Position numbers and translations under genes: made by a program
Notes under the pieces: model-generated
What the model saw: only the letters and a program-made list of their open reading frames with translations
Told to the model about the DNA's origin: nothing
Databases searched by the model: none
Source of the DNA: Rhodoferax ferrireducens
GTDB taxonomy: Bacteria; Pseudomonadota; Gammaproteobacteria; Burkholderiales; Burkholderiaceae_C
Direction of reading: 5' to 3'
Assembly (NCBI GenBank): GCA_002083775.1
Contig: MTEI01000001.1
Coordinates: forward strand, 372,001-436,000
Length of the DNA stretch: 64,000 nucleotides
Part shown: positions 33,611 to 42,089 of the stretch, piece after piece
How the letters are laid out: the number at the start of each line of letters is the position of its first letter
Numbering within the stretch: the stretch's first letter is position 1

Positions 33611-34146
33611 GTCTTGAATTTTTGCAGGGTGCGCAAGAGGCGTTTCTGGCTTGGTACGCGGCTTACCCGGTGCTGGTCGGGTTGGGCTATTTTGGTGTGT
33701 TCACCCTGATGACCGCGCTGTGCCTGCCGGGCGCGACGCCGCTGCTGCTGCTCGGCGGGGCCAGTTTTGGGCTGGCCTGGGGCAGCGTGCTGGCTACGCT
33801 GGCCTCCACCACCGGGGCCAGCCTGACCATGCTGGCGGCTCGCCACCTGATGCGTCAGCGGGTCGAGTCGCGCTTTGCAGAGCGCCTGCAGCGGCTCAAC
33901 CAGGGCCTGCAGCGCCGGGGGCCGCTGTACCTGCTGTCGCTGCGGCTGCTGCCGGTGATACCGTTTGTGCCGCTGAACCTGGCCAGCGGCCTGACCCGGC
34001 TGCCGCTGTGGACGTTTTTCTGGGTCAGCGCCCTGGGCATGTTGCCCGGTACCGTGCTGTATGTGCTGGCTGGCACCCAGGTGCACCGGGTGGCTGATCT
34101 GGCAGGCTGGTGGTCAGCCAGCGGGCTGGCGGGTTTTTTTGATTGA
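33607..34146 (+). CDS. VTT domain (TVP38/DedA-like) membrane protein
   Basis: A 179-residue inner-membrane protein. TALCLPGATPLLLLGGASFGLAWG and RLLPVIPFVPLNLASGLTRLPLWTF are the VTT landmarks, close to those in the fusion protein at 27351. A role in lipid scrambling is likely. It is coupled to the patatin gene by an ATGA overlap, which suggests joint action on membrane lipid. Confidence 0.92.
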   Translation: MSLEFLQGAQEAFLAWYAAYPVLVGLGYFGVFTLMTALCLPGATPLLLLGGASFGLAWGSVLATLASTTGASLTMLAARHLMRQRVESRFAERLQRLNQGLQRRGPLYLLSLRLLPVIPFVPLNLASGLTRLPLWTFFWVSALGMLPGTVLYVLAGTQVHRVADLAGWWSASGLAGFFD

Positions 34147-34173
34147 TGTGGTTCAGCGAACGTTCAAGCTGAA

Positions 34174-34608
34174 TCACTTCAAGACACACAACCCCGCTGC
34201 GCCATGCTGCACAGCCTTGGTAACCAGACGCGCATCGAAGGTCGCCAATTGGCCGCCGTTCGCGCAGGCCAAGGCCAGCAAGTAGCTGTCGGTCAATTGT
34301 CCTGAGCTTTGCAGCAGTGTGGCGTTCACGTGTTGTGGATCATGCAAGCTGATGTCGTCTGGCCAGAAAACGTGGCCAGGCAGTGCGCGCAAGCCAGCCA
34401 TCAAAGGCGCGACGGCCGAAGGATTGCCGGGGGAATTCGGGTAACGCGGGTGCCCCACGATCCGCAGCACGCCGTTTTCAGTCAAGGGACAGGTGGCCCA
34501 AGCGTGATGCCCGGTAGCGGCGAACCAGGCGTGTGCTGCGTCGTGCTGAACATGCGCCGGGTCGATCAACGCAATCAACACGTTGACATCCAGCAAATAG
34601 GTGGTCAT
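34174..34608 (-). CDS. vapC: PIN-domain toxin (VapC family)
   Basis: A 144-residue PIN ribonuclease. Catalytic acidic residues are visible in MTTYLLDVNVLIALID, TENGVLRI, and LTDSYLLALA with ATFDARL. It cleaves RNA when free of antitoxin. It follows vapB with a four-base overlap (ATGA). The module is intact, in contrast to the vapC remnant at 12707. Confidence 0.93.
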   Translation of the reverse strand: MTTYLLDVNVLIALIDPAHVQHDAAHAWFAATGHHAWATCPLTENGVLRIVGHPRYPNSPGNPSAVAPLMAGLRALPGHVFWPDDISLHDPQHVNATLLQSSGQLTDSYLLALACANGGQLATFDARLVTKAVQHGAAGLCVLK

Positions 34609-34835
34609 GGCAATTCATCGCGCAGTTGGTTGACCAATTCTGGCGTGATGGCGATATTGGCGGTGCGCGGGGTCAGCAGCGGCACACCATTGCGTACCCG
34701 AGCGGGCTGCGCACCAGCGGCCAGTGCCTGACGTGCCAGCGCCGACAAAATGGTGCCAACGCTTTGCCGTTGGGCAGCCGCCAGATCTTTCACAGCAGAA
34801 AAAACGTCGTCGTCAATGGCCAAAGTCGTTCGCAT
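34605..34835 (-). CDS. vapB: VapB-like ribbon-helix-helix antitoxin
   Basis: A 76-residue protein: MRTTLAIDDDVFSAVKDLAAAQRQSVGTILSALARQAL is a CopG/RHH fold with a DNA-binding beta strand, and the C-terminal VRNGVPLLTPRTANIAITPELVNQLRDEL is the toxin-binding tail. It neutralises the adjacent PIN toxin and probably represses the pair. Confidence 0.92.
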   Translation of the reverse strand: MRTTLAIDDDVFSAVKDLAAAQRQSVGTILSALARQALAAGAQPARVRNGVPLLTPRTANIAITPELVNQLRDELP

Positions 34836-34890
34836 GGCAAGACCTCCGGGCAGTCAAATGGGTGTGGCTGGCCATGATACAAGACGCGGT

Positions 34891-35409
34891 TTATGCCTGA
34901 GGCAGCCCCGCCATCTCAACCACCTCACGCCACGCAGCCAGTTTGCGCTCAAACGTCCAGCTGGCGTTGGCCGGGCTGGTGGAGGGCAGGCGCAGCACCG
35001 GCAGGCCCAGCGCGCGGGTGTGGTGCGCGTGGCGAAAGCTTTCGCCGCCGTTGTGGGCAATCACCCGCAGCTGCGGGCAAGACCGGGCCAGCGCGGCCAG
35101 ATCATTGACCTGAGCGTGCTCGATGGCGCTGTCCAGACTGCCCTGGCGTTGGCAGGACGCGTACACGTCCCACAGGCCGATGCCGTGGCCGAGCAGCGCA
35201 TTGATGCGTTTTTCATAGCTGTCAGCCCTTATATTCAAAGGGCTGGCGGGCCAAATGGCTTGAAGAATTTTCCAGAAGGCATTTTGCGGGTGGGCGTAAT
35301 ATTGCTGGTGCGCCAGCGAGGACACGCCGGGGAAGCTGCCCAGCACCAGCAGCCGGGTGTGGTTGGCAACGATGGGTGCCAGGCCGGTCAGTTGCAACGG
35401 CTCGGTCAT
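34891..35409 (-). CDS. DNA-deoxyinosine/uracil glycosylase (UDG superfamily, family 6-like)
   Basis: A 172-residue glycosylase. LLVLGSFPGVSSLAHQQYYAHPQNAFWKIL is the active-site motif of the HDG group, and LPSTSPANASW is the second motif. It excises deaminated bases such as hypoxanthine. A family A palindrome (35211-35258) in the coding region encodes WPASPLNIRADSYEK. The start overlaps the stop of the ROK gene by four bases, so a DNA repair enzyme is coupled to a sugar operon. Confidence 0.88.
   Translation of the reverse strand: MTEPLQLTGLAPIVANHTRLLVLGSFPGVSSLAHQQYYAHPQNAFWKILQAIWPASPLNIRADSYEKRINALLGHGIGLWDVYASCQRQGSLDSAIEHAQVNDLAALARSCPQLRVIAHNGGESFRHAHHTRALGLPVLRLPSTSPANASWTFERKLAAWREVVEMAGLPQA
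35211..35258 (+). repeat. Family A palindromic element in the DNA glycosylase gene
   Basis: TTCATAGCTGTCAGCCCTTA then TTCAAAGGGCTGGCGGGCCA. Encodes PASPLNIRADSYEK on the gene strand. Confidence 0.88.
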
Positions 35410-36632
35410 GCCCCGGTTTTCAAGAACAGGTCGCGGTCAGGCGCAAAGTTGGCGTGTAGCGGCATCAGCGCGCCGCCCAGGGCGCGGGCGTCTGGCCCCA
35501 CATCGCCGGCAATCACGTTGGCGCTCCACAAGCCTTCCCAGCTGTAGCGCGCAAGGGCGTCCTGGGTGGCGGCGATCAGTTGGGCCAGCAGCTCACGGCT
35601 GAACGAGCCGTCCATCACCACCGCGTCAATGTCCAGGAAGGCGGTGCCGCTGATGACCGTGTGCGCCAGCGCGTTGGCGGCGCGTTCCACCCAGCCGCGT
35701 GTTTCCTGCGCATACGGCGGGGTCAAGGCACGCTCGTCATAAGCGGCGTGCGGGTCGAGCTGTCGCGCCATCAAGCGCTGCTCCAGCTCCCACAGCGAGG
35801 CATGGCTGATCAACTGGTCGGGCGCGGATCGGCCTGTGGCCAGGCCCATGGGCAGCGAGGCCACCGCGCCCGAGTTGCCGTGCACACCGCCGTGCAAATG
35901 TGAGTTGATGACCAAGCCGCCGCCCACAAAGGTGTCGACAAACAGGTACAAAAAGTTCTTCAGGTCGCGCCCGCGCCCGGCCACCAGTTCAGCCACGCAG
36001 GCCGCTGAGGTGTCTTTGGCATAACTCACCGGCACCTCGGTCATGGCCTGCACCTGGGCGCGCAGGTCGATCTGGTTCCAGGCTTCGGACTGCGCTTGTG
36101 ACAAGCCCAGCATGCGGTGCCAGCCGCCCATCTGAAACGGTGCAGCCAGGCCAATGCCCACCAGCCGGTCTTTGAGCGGCCCGAGCGAGTCATGCATGGT
36201 CTGCATGTTTTCGGCTATGGTGGGCAGCAGGGTGCTGATGTCGGGAAACGCGTAGTCCAGGCTGTGGCGCTGGCGCACCTGGCCGGTGAAATCGACCAAC
36301 AGCCAATCGGCACTGCGCCGACCGATCTTGATGCCCAGGGAAAACGCGCCGTCCGGGTTGAGTGCCAGCGGTATGGACGGCTGGCCGATGCGCCCGCGCA
36401 CGCGGCTTTGTTTGACGACCAGGTCATCGTCTTCCAGCCGGGTGGTGATCAGACCAATGGTCTGCGCCGTGAGGCCGGTCAGGCGCGCAATGTCGGCCTT
36501 GGGCAGGCTGCCGTTGAGGCGGATCGCCTGCAGCACCACCCGCTCGTTGAATTGGCGCATGCCCACATGGTTGGAGCCGCGCGGGCGCAGCAGGGCAGGG
36601 GGCTCAGTAGGGGCGGGCTTGGGCGGTGTCAT
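35406..36632 (-). CDS. ROK family transcriptional regulator
   Basis: A 408-residue NagC/Mlc-like regulator. It has an N-terminal winged helix (MRQFNERVVLQAIRLNGSLPKADIARLTGLTAQTIGLI) and a C-terminal sugar-kinase-like ROK domain (FVDTFVGGGLVINSHLHGGVHGNSGAVASLPMG). It probably senses fructose or its phosphate and controls the frc genes upstream. It is coupled by ATGA overlaps to both the fucU-like and the glycosylase genes. Confidence 0.9.
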   Translation of the reverse strand: MTPPKPAPTEPPALLRPRGSNHVGMRQFNERVVLQAIRLNGSLPKADIARLTGLTAQTIGLITTRLEDDDLVVKQSRVRGRIGQPSIPLALNPDGAFSLGIKIGRRSADWLLVDFTGQVRQRHSLDYAFPDISTLLPTIAENMQTMHDSLGPLKDRLVGIGLAAPFQMGGWHRMLGLSQAQSEAWNQIDLRAQVQAMTEVPVSYAKDTSAACVAELVAGRGRDLKNFLYLFVDTFVGGGLVINSHLHGGVHGNSGAVASLPMGLATGRSAPDQLISHASLWELEQRLMARQLDPHAAYDERALTPPYAQETRGWVERAANALAHTVISGTAFLDIDAVVMDGSFSRELLAQLIAATQDALARYSWEGLWSANVIAGDVGPDARALGGALMPLHANFAPDRDLFLKTGA

Positions 36633-37081
36633 GGCCTCAGATTTTCGCCGATGACTCCTTTTCGCAAGATGAAATTGCCAAAAGGTTGCAGCTCGCCGGT
36701 AATGACAATCGCGTAAGCGGCCCGGGCGCGGTCATAAAAAGCATAGCGTTCGATGCGCTCGGCGCTTTGGTTGGGCAGCAATTCGGGGCCGAGGGCGTCG
36801 ATCACTTCACGCTGCAGCTCTGAGCGGTAGCTGACCGGTTGGTCGCTGACACCCATGAAGCCCACCGGGTGGGTCACATCCGCGGCCAGCGGCATCAGCG
36901 CAGTCACGGCCTGCACCACCTGCAGCAGGGAGGTGCCAGGCAGGCGGATCACCGGTTTGCCCGCCGCGATGCTCATGGCGGTGAAGTTGGCGTCGGCCAG
37001 CACCAGGGCCTCGTCGTGGCCCATCTCCATCAAAATTTTCAGCAGCTCAGGGGTGAGCAGGGGGGAAATGCCTTTGAGCAT
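36629..37081 (-). CDS. RbsD/FucU family sugar mutarotase
   Basis: A 150-residue protein (MLKGISPLLTPELLKILMEMGHDEALVLADANFTA). The His in GHDE and the C-terminal YAIVITGELQPFGNFIL fit the FucU branch. It interconverts sugar anomers so that the right form reaches the kinase. It is downstream of the ABC transporter genes and overlaps the ROK gene by four bases. Start MLKGISP is preferred over an upstream codon at 37117. Confidence 0.9.
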   Translation of the reverse strand: MLKGISPLLTPELLKILMEMGHDEALVLADANFTAMSIAAGKPVIRLPGTSLLQVVQAVTALMPLAADVTHPVGFMGVSDQPVSYRSELQREVIDALGPELLPNQSAERIERYAFYDRARAAYAIVITGELQPFGNFILRKGVIGENLRP

Positions 37082-37112
37082 GGTGTGTCCTTTAATATGA
37101 AAATCCCCGGCT

Positions 37113-37180
37113 GTCATCCCGGACTTGATCCGGGATCCATGAATCCGGGGTCATGGATTGCGGGTCAAACCCGCAATGAC
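37113..37180. repeat. Family B palindromic element, copy 1
   Basis: GTCATCCCGGACTTGATCCG followed by CGGGATCCATG, then GGATTGCGGGTCAAACCCGC and AATGAC. Two hairpins back to back in the gap between the frcA and fucU-like genes. Confidence 0.85.
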
Positions 37181-37232
37181 GGTCACTTTTCTTTCGCTGA
37201 ACTGGCTTTGCTGGCATGGCCATGTCTATGGT

Positions 37233-38045
37233 TCAAGCCAGTGCCTCGGCGGGCAACTCGTCCACGGTTTTGGCGCCGGTCATCACCGCCACCGTGTCGC
37301 TCATGCTGATGGTTTTGGGGTTGACTACCGCCGCGCGTTTGCCCAGCCGCTGGATGTGGATGCGGTCCGCCACCTCAAACACGTGTGGCATGTTGTGGCT
37401 GATCAGAATCACCGGCAGGCCCTTGTCGCGCACGCGGCGGATCAGCTCCAGCACCATGTTGCCTTCTTTCACCCCAAGTGCGGCGGTAGGCTCGTCCATG
37501 ATCACCACATGCTGGGCAAACGCCGCAGCGCGGGCCACGGCCACGCACTGGCGCTGGCCGCCAGACAGCGTTTCCACTGCCTGCGTCATCGAGCGGATGC
37601 CCACTTTGAGGTCGTTCATGCGGGCAATCGCCTGGTTCAGCATCTCTTTTTTGTCCAGCAGTTGCAGCAGTTGGCCGATGAAGCCGGGCTTGAGGATCTC
37701 GCGGCCCAGAAACAGGTTCTCGGCAATGCTCATGGCCGGGGCCACCGCCAGATCCTGATAGACCGTCTCGATCCCGGCGCGGCGCGCGTCGATCGGCGAT
37801 TTGAAAAACACGCGCTGGTCGTCCAGGTAAATCTCGCCCTCATCCGGAATGCTGGCCCCGGCCAGGCATTTGATGAGCGAGGACTTGCCGGCGCCGTTGT
37901 CACCAATCACCGCCATGATTTCCCCGGCGCGCAACTCGAAGTCGGAGCCGTCCAGCGCCGTGACCTGGCCAAAGCGTTTGACGATGCCCTTGGCCTGCAT
38001 CACCAGCGGTGAGGGCTGACCCTGGGGTTGAAGTTGAGCGTTCAT
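37233..38045 (-). CDS. frcA: Fructose/sugar ABC transporter ATP-binding protein
   Basis: A 270-residue single-ATPase carbohydrate ABC protein. Walker A GDNGAGKSS, signature LSGGQRQ, Walker B VVIMDEPTAALG, and the switch His in LISHNMPHVFE. FrcA-type proteins differ from RbsA in having one ATPase domain rather than two, as here. It couples ATP hydrolysis to sugar uptake with FrcB and FrcC. The frcC stop overlaps its start by one base. Confidence 0.92.
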   Translation of the reverse strand: MNAQLQPQGQPSPLVMQAKGIVKRFGQVTALDGSDFELRAGEIMAVIGDNGAGKSSLIKCLAGASIPDEGEIYLDDQRVFFKSPIDARRAGIETVYQDLAVAPAMSIAENLFLGREILKPGFIGQLLQLLDKKEMLNQAIARMNDLKVGIRSMTQAVETLSGGQRQCVAVARAAAFAQHVVIMDEPTAALGVKEGNMVLELIRRVRDKGLPVILISHNMPHVFEVADRIHIQRLGKRAAVVNPKTISMSDTVAVMTGAKTVDELPAEALA

Positions 38046-39001
38046 CAGCGTGCTCCTTTGCGCGACATCTGGTCGGCAGCGACGGCGAGGATGACCAGCA
38101 CACCCGTGATCAGCGTCTGGTACACCGAGGCCACCCCCATCAGGGTCAAACCATTGCGGAACACGCCCACAATCACCGCGCCCACCAAAGAACCCAAAAT
38201 GATGCCGCGCCCGCCAAACAGGCTGGTGCCGCCCAGCACCACGGCGGTGATGGCGTCCAGGTTTTCGGTGGTGCCCGCATTCGGGTCACCGACACCGGTG
38301 CGCGCCACCGACAGCAGCGCGGCAATGCCATAAAACAGCCCGGCCAGCGAATACACCACCACCAGCACCTTGTCCACGCTGATACCGGTCAGGCGCGCCG
38401 CTTCGGGGTTGTTGCCCACCGCATACAGGTGGCGGCCAGGGGCGGTTTCGCGCAGCACAAACCAGGCCAGCAAGTACAAGCCCAGCATGGCCACCGTGCC
38501 CAGACTCACTTCGGTGCTGCCAATGTTGAAGGTGTTGCCCAGAAACGTCATGGCCGGGGGCAGGTTGGTGATGGTCTGCGCCTCGGAATAAATCTGCGTG
38601 ATGGCAAAGGCAATGTTCAGCGTGCCCAGCGTCACGATGAAGGGCGGCAGTTTCATGCGCGTCACCAGCAGGCCATTGACCAAACCGGCAGCGGTGGTCA
38701 CCCCCAGGCCACACAAAATGGCCAGGTACGGGTTCATGCCGTAATCCACGGCAAATTTGGTCATGACGACGCCGCCCAGGGCCATCACCATGCCACACGA
38801 CAGGTCAATACCTGCCGTCAAAATGATCAGTGACTGGCCAATGGCAATCACGCCCACCACCATCACCTGCTGCAACACCAGCGACAGGTTTTCGCCACTC
38901 AGAAAGCGATCCGACTGGGTGGTGAAAAACAGACAGGTCGCCGCCAGCGCGATCCAGGGCCCCAAGGCACCCCAGGGAATGTTGCTCTTGGATGTGTTCA
39001 T
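38045..39001 (-). CDS. frcC: Fructose/sugar ABC transporter permease
   Basis: A 318-residue permease of the RbsC/FrcC type with about nine membrane helices. GVVMTKFAVDYGMNPYLAILCGLGVTTAAGLVNGLLVTRMKLPPFIVTLGTL is characteristic, as is the EAA-like loop NPEAARLTGISVDKVLV. It follows frcB after a 167-bp gap holding a family B palindrome, which may lower expression relative to the binding protein. Confidence 0.93.
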   Translation of the reverse strand: MNTSKSNIPWGALGPWIALAATCLFFTTQSDRFLSGENLSLVLQQVMVVGVIAIGQSLIILTAGIDLSCGMVMALGGVVMTKFAVDYGMNPYLAILCGLGVTTAAGLVNGLLVTRMKLPPFIVTLGTLNIAFAITQIYSEAQTITNLPPAMTFLGNTFNIGSTEVSLGTVAMLGLYLLAWFVLRETAPGRHLYAVGNNPEAARLTGISVDKVLVVVYSLAGLFYGIAALLSVARTGVGDPNAGTTENLDAITAVVLGGTSLFGGRGIILGSLVGAVIVGVFRNGLTLMGVASVYQTLITGVLVILAVAADQMSRKGAR

Positions 39002-39072
39002 AGGTGATGTTCCAGTCAGGAATTCGAGGTTTCTGTTGGTGCTGTGCCGTGCCGTGCCGTGTATTGTTCCGT

Positions 39073-39142
39073 GTCATCCCGGGCTTGACCCGGGATCCAT
39101 GCCTTCAGGAAGCCCTGGATTGCGGGTCAAGCCCGCATTGAC
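39073..39142. repeat. Family B palindromic element, copy 2
   Basis: GTCATCCCGGGCTTGACCCG with GGATCCATG, then GGATTGCGGGTCAAGCCCGC and ATTGAC. Lies between frcB and frcC and could act as an mRNA hairpin that protects the frcB message. Confidence 0.87.
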
Positions 39143-39168
39143 ACGTGAAGGCGAAGCTGTCGCGCGAA

Positions 39169-40155
39169 TTACTTCTTGCCCCAGCACAGGTCCATACCAA
39201 CCTTGGTGTCCTTGCTGTCCACACCAGCGATGGCCTTGTTGGCAATCAGCGTCACACCGGTGTCGACATAACCGGTGGCTTTTTTGCCGGTCTTGGCGTA
39301 TTCCACACCGGCAGCCACACCCATCGAGGCCATCTTCAGCGGGTACTGCTGCGAGGTGGCAGTGATGATGCCCGCTGCAGTGTCCTTCACGCCCTGGCAG
39401 CCGCCGTCCACCGACAGGATCAGAACGCCTTTTTCTTTACCGGCTTTCTTCAGCGCGTTATAGGCACCGGCAGCCGCTGGCTCATTGATGGTGTAGACGA
39501 CGTTGATGCCAGGGTCTTTTTGCAGGCAGTTTTCCATGGCGGTTTGGCCCTTGGCGCGGTCACCGTTGGTGTCATTGGCACAAACAATTTCTGGTGCGGT
39601 GGAGAGTTCGTTGGACTTGGCATCATTGGCCTTCAAGCCAAAACCGGCCATGAAGCCGTTGTGCCGTTGCGCGCCCACCGGGTGGCCGGGGAACAGGTCA
39701 AGCATGGCGATCTTCACCGGTTTGCCAGCCATGGCGGCCTTGGCGTACTGGCCAATCAACACACCGGCCTTGTAGTTGTCGGTGGCAAACAGCGCGTCGG
39801 CGCCGTCAAACGGGCTGTCCAGCGCAATCACCTGCACGCCTTTGGCCTGAATCTTCTTCACGGTTGGGATGATGGCGTCGCCAGCGGACGTGATCATGAT
39901 CGTCTTGGCACCGGCAGAGGCCATGTTTTCCAGCGCGGTGATCTGGCCAGTGGTGTCGCCGTCGATCTTGCCAGCGGCAGACATCAGCTTGGCACCGGCT
40001 TTTTCGGCTTCGGCCTTGGCGCCTTCCTTCATCTTGACGAAGAACGGGTTGGTGTCGGTTTTGGTGATCAGGCCGATGACCGGGGCGTCGGCGGCAAAGG
40101 CGGTACCCACGGCCAGGGTCAGGGCGCTGAGGATCAGGGGAGTGGAGAATTTCAT
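39169..40155 (-). CDS. frcB: Fructose/sugar ABC transporter substrate-binding protein
   Basis: A 328-residue periplasmic protein with a cleavable signal (LILSALTLAVGTAFA). The family I sugar-binding fold begins PVIGLITKTDTNPFFVKMKEGAKAEAEKAG, and ligand loops such as TINEPAAAGAYNALKKAGKEKG are present. The specificity, fructose or a related sugar, follows from FrcB-like sequence and neighbours, and is inferred. First gene of the frcBCA operon. Confidence 0.93.
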   Translation of the reverse strand: MKFSTPLILSALTLAVGTAFAADAPVIGLITKTDTNPFFVKMKEGAKAEAEKAGAKLMSAAGKIDGDTTGQITALENMASAGAKTIMITSAGDAIIPTVKKIQAKGVQVIALDSPFDGADALFATDNYKAGVLIGQYAKAAMAGKPVKIAMLDLFPGHPVGAQRHNGFMAGFGLKANDAKSNELSTAPEIVCANDTNGDRAKGQTAMENCLQKDPGINVVYTINEPAAAGAYNALKKAGKEKGVLILSVDGGCQGVKDTAAGIITATSQQYPLKMASMGVAAGVEYAKTGKKATGYVDTGVTLIANKAIAGVDSKDTKVGMDLCWGKK

Positions 40156-40235
40156 GGCGTTCCTTCAGAGAGTGGCCTCGCGGCCGGGTTGTTGTGTTGT
40201 CGCATCCATTCCCGGGGCTACCCGGGTAATTACGC

Positions 40236-40264
40236 TTGTTGGATCAGCGTGTGTGCACTATAGT
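40236..40264 (+). promoter_or_regulatory. Sigma-70 promoter candidate for the PfkB kinase gene
   Basis: TTGTTG (40236-40241) and TATAGT (40259-40264) are spaced by 17 bases. The predicted start of transcription is about 28 bases before the kinase ATG at 40299. The 143-bp gap also holds the frcB promoter on the other strand, so both arms may share one operator, possibly the ROK site. Confidence 0.5.
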
Positions 40265-40298
40265 CCTGTCAGAGTTATTAAATCAAGTTGTTTTAGTT

Positions 40299-41318
40299 AT
40301 GGAAAACCCTAATATGCCGCAAATAAGTACCCTCCAGGTCGCCACCGCGGGTGAGGCGCTGATTGACCTCATTGCTGGGCCCGATGGCCGGTTTGAGCCC
40401 TGTCTGGGCGGCGCGGTCTACAACCTGACGCGGGCTTTGGCGCGCCAAAGTATTGACGCGCTGTACCTCAACCCGCTCTCCAAGGACCGTTTTGGTCGCC
40501 AGCTGGCTGCCGCCATGGTGCAAGACGGTGTGCACTTGGCGGTGCCCGAGCCGGTGCAGCAAGTCACCTCGCTGGCGGTGGTGGCTGTGGATGCCACCGG
40601 CCACCCCGACTACGCCTTTTACCGCCAGGGTGTGGCTGACCGCGCCACCAGCGCCGAGGCATTAACGCGTGCCTGCCGAGACGCCGAGGGCCTTCAACTG
40701 GTGTGTACCGGTGCGCTGGCCCTGTCGCCAGACGATGCCGACACCTATTTGCCCTGGCTGGCAGCGCAGCGCCAGGCTGGGCGCACGGTGGTGATTGACG
40801 CCAATCTGCGCCCCTCGGTCATGCCAAATCTGGACCTGTACCGCCGCCACGTGCTGGCTGCGCTGCAGTTTGCCGATGTGATCAAGGTCAGCGACGAAGA
40901 CCTGGCCTGCCTGGACCTGCCCGGCGACACCGCGCTGGCGCAGGCGCAGCACCTGCTGCAAGGCAGCCGCGCCAGCGTGTTGGCGCTTACCTTGGGGAGC
41001 CAAGGTGCGATGTTGTTGACCCGCCACGGCCAGACCTTTCATGCGCATGAGCTGGAACCGATCACCGTCGTCGACACCGTCGGCGCGGGCGACTGCTTTT
41101 TGGCGGGCCTGGTGGTCGCCATGTTGCAGCACCGTCTGCCTGCTGATTGGGGCACGGCGCCCGTGTCGACCGACGTGGCTCGTGACCTGCTGAGCAGCGC
41201 CATTGCCAGCGCCAGCCTGTGCGTGATGGAGCGCGGCTGCGTGCCGCCCACCCGCTCAGATGTGATGGACCGGCTGGAGACGGTGGCGATGGCGTTTGCA
41301 GGATCAAAACCAGGGTGA
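40299..41318 (+). CDS. PfkB family sugar kinase (probable fructokinase)
   Basis: A 339-residue ribokinase-like kinase. N-terminal AGEALIDLIAG and GGAVYNLTRALAR are substrate features; the C-terminal signature DTVGAGDCFLAGLVV carries the catalytic Asp and anion hole. Divergent from frcB, so it most likely phosphorylates the imported sugar. ATG codons at 40299 and 40314 are both possible; GGAAAA precedes the second. Confidence 0.9.
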   Translation: MENPNMPQISTLQVATAGEALIDLIAGPDGRFEPCLGGAVYNLTRALARQSIDALYLNPLSKDRFGRQLAAAMVQDGVHLAVPEPVQQVTSLAVVAVDATGHPDYAFYRQGVADRATSAEALTRACRDAEGLQLVCTGALALSPDDADTYLPWLAAQRQAGRTVVIDANLRPSVMPNLDLYRRHVLAALQFADVIKVSDEDLACLDLPGDTALAQAQHLLQGSRASVLALTLGSQGAMLLTRHGQTFHAHELEPITVVDTVGAGDCFLAGLVVAMLQHRLPADWGTAPVSTDVARDLLSSAIASASLCVMERGCVPPTRSDVMDRLETVAMAFAGSKPG

Positions 41319-41321
41319 CTC

Positions 41322-41389
41322 TCATTGCAGGCCTGACCCACAATCCAGGCGCCTTGGAGCCATGGATGCCGGATCGCGTCCGGGATGAC
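41322..41389. repeat. Family B palindromic element, copy 3 (degenerate)
   Basis: CTCATTGCAGGCCTGACCCA then GGATGCCGGATCGCGTCCGG and GATGAC. The same layout as other copies in reverse order, with several changes. Lies between the PfkB and FrcK-like kinase genes. Confidence 0.7.
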
Positions 41390-41442
41390 AGCCAACCACG
41401 CAAACAACCCATGCCTTTCAACTTCGATCAAGTGCAAAAAAG

Positions 41443-42081
41443 ATGACGACACCTCACACCATCACCTTGCCCGCGGTTTGCCAGCAACGCATCGCCAGCC
41501 TGCTGGCCAGTGGCAAGCGCAAGATTCTGGGCATTGCCGCCACCCCCGGCGCGGGTAAATCCACGCTGGCGCAGGCTATTGCTGTGCACTTTGGCGAGGC
41601 CGTCCAAGTGGTGCCAATGGACGGTTTCCATCTGGCCAACAGCGAGTTGCACCGTCTGGGCCGCCGCCAGCGCAAGGGCGCACCAGATACCTTTGACGCG
41701 GCGGGTTATGTCAACCTGATGCGCCGCATCCACACCCAAAGCGCCGACGAGGTGGTCTACGCGCCCGAGTACCGCCGCGAGGTCGAAGAAGCGATTGCCG
41801 GTGCCATTGCTGTGCAGCCGCAAACCCGGTTGATCGTTACTGAGGGCAATTACCTGCTGCTCGACGCGTCACCGTGGTGCCAGCTGCGCGAGGTGCTCGA
41901 CGAGATCTGGTACCTGGAGGTTGCCGACGATTTGCGTTACACGCGTCTGCTGGCACGCCACATACAGTTTGGCAAAAGCGAGCAGCAAGCGCGCGACTGG
42001 ATCGCCAGCACCGACGAACCCAACGCGGTGCACATTGCCGCAGGCCGCGCGCGCGCCGATGTGTGTGTGCCGTGGTGCTGA
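41443..42081 (+). CDS. frcK: FrcK-like P-loop kinase (nucleoside/nucleotide kinase family)
   Basis: A 212-residue P-loop kinase. Walker A is GIAATPGAGKST, followed by VVPMDGFHLANSELHRLGRRQRKGAPDTFD and VTEGNYLLLD. The layout resembles FrcK of the rhizobial frcBCAK locus and the uridine kinase/pantothenate kinase group. The substrate is unproven. Downstream of the PfkB kinase, separated by a family B repeat. Confidence 0.82.
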   Translation: MTTPHTITLPAVCQQRIASLLASGKRKILGIAATPGAGKSTLAQAIAVHFGEAVQVVPMDGFHLANSELHRLGRRQRKGAPDTFDAAGYVNLMRRIHTQSADEVVYAPEYRREVEEAIAGAIAVQPQTRLIVTEGNYLLLDASPWCQLREVLDEIWYLEVADDLRYTRLLARHIQFGKSEQQARDWIASTDEPNAVHIAAGRARADVCVPWC

Positions 42082-42089
42082 GCCGCTGA

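Noticed and set aside
34147..34173. Weak inverted repeat GTTCAGC/GCTGAAT after the VTT gene as a terminator
   Set aside because: Short arms with a mismatch and no T run.
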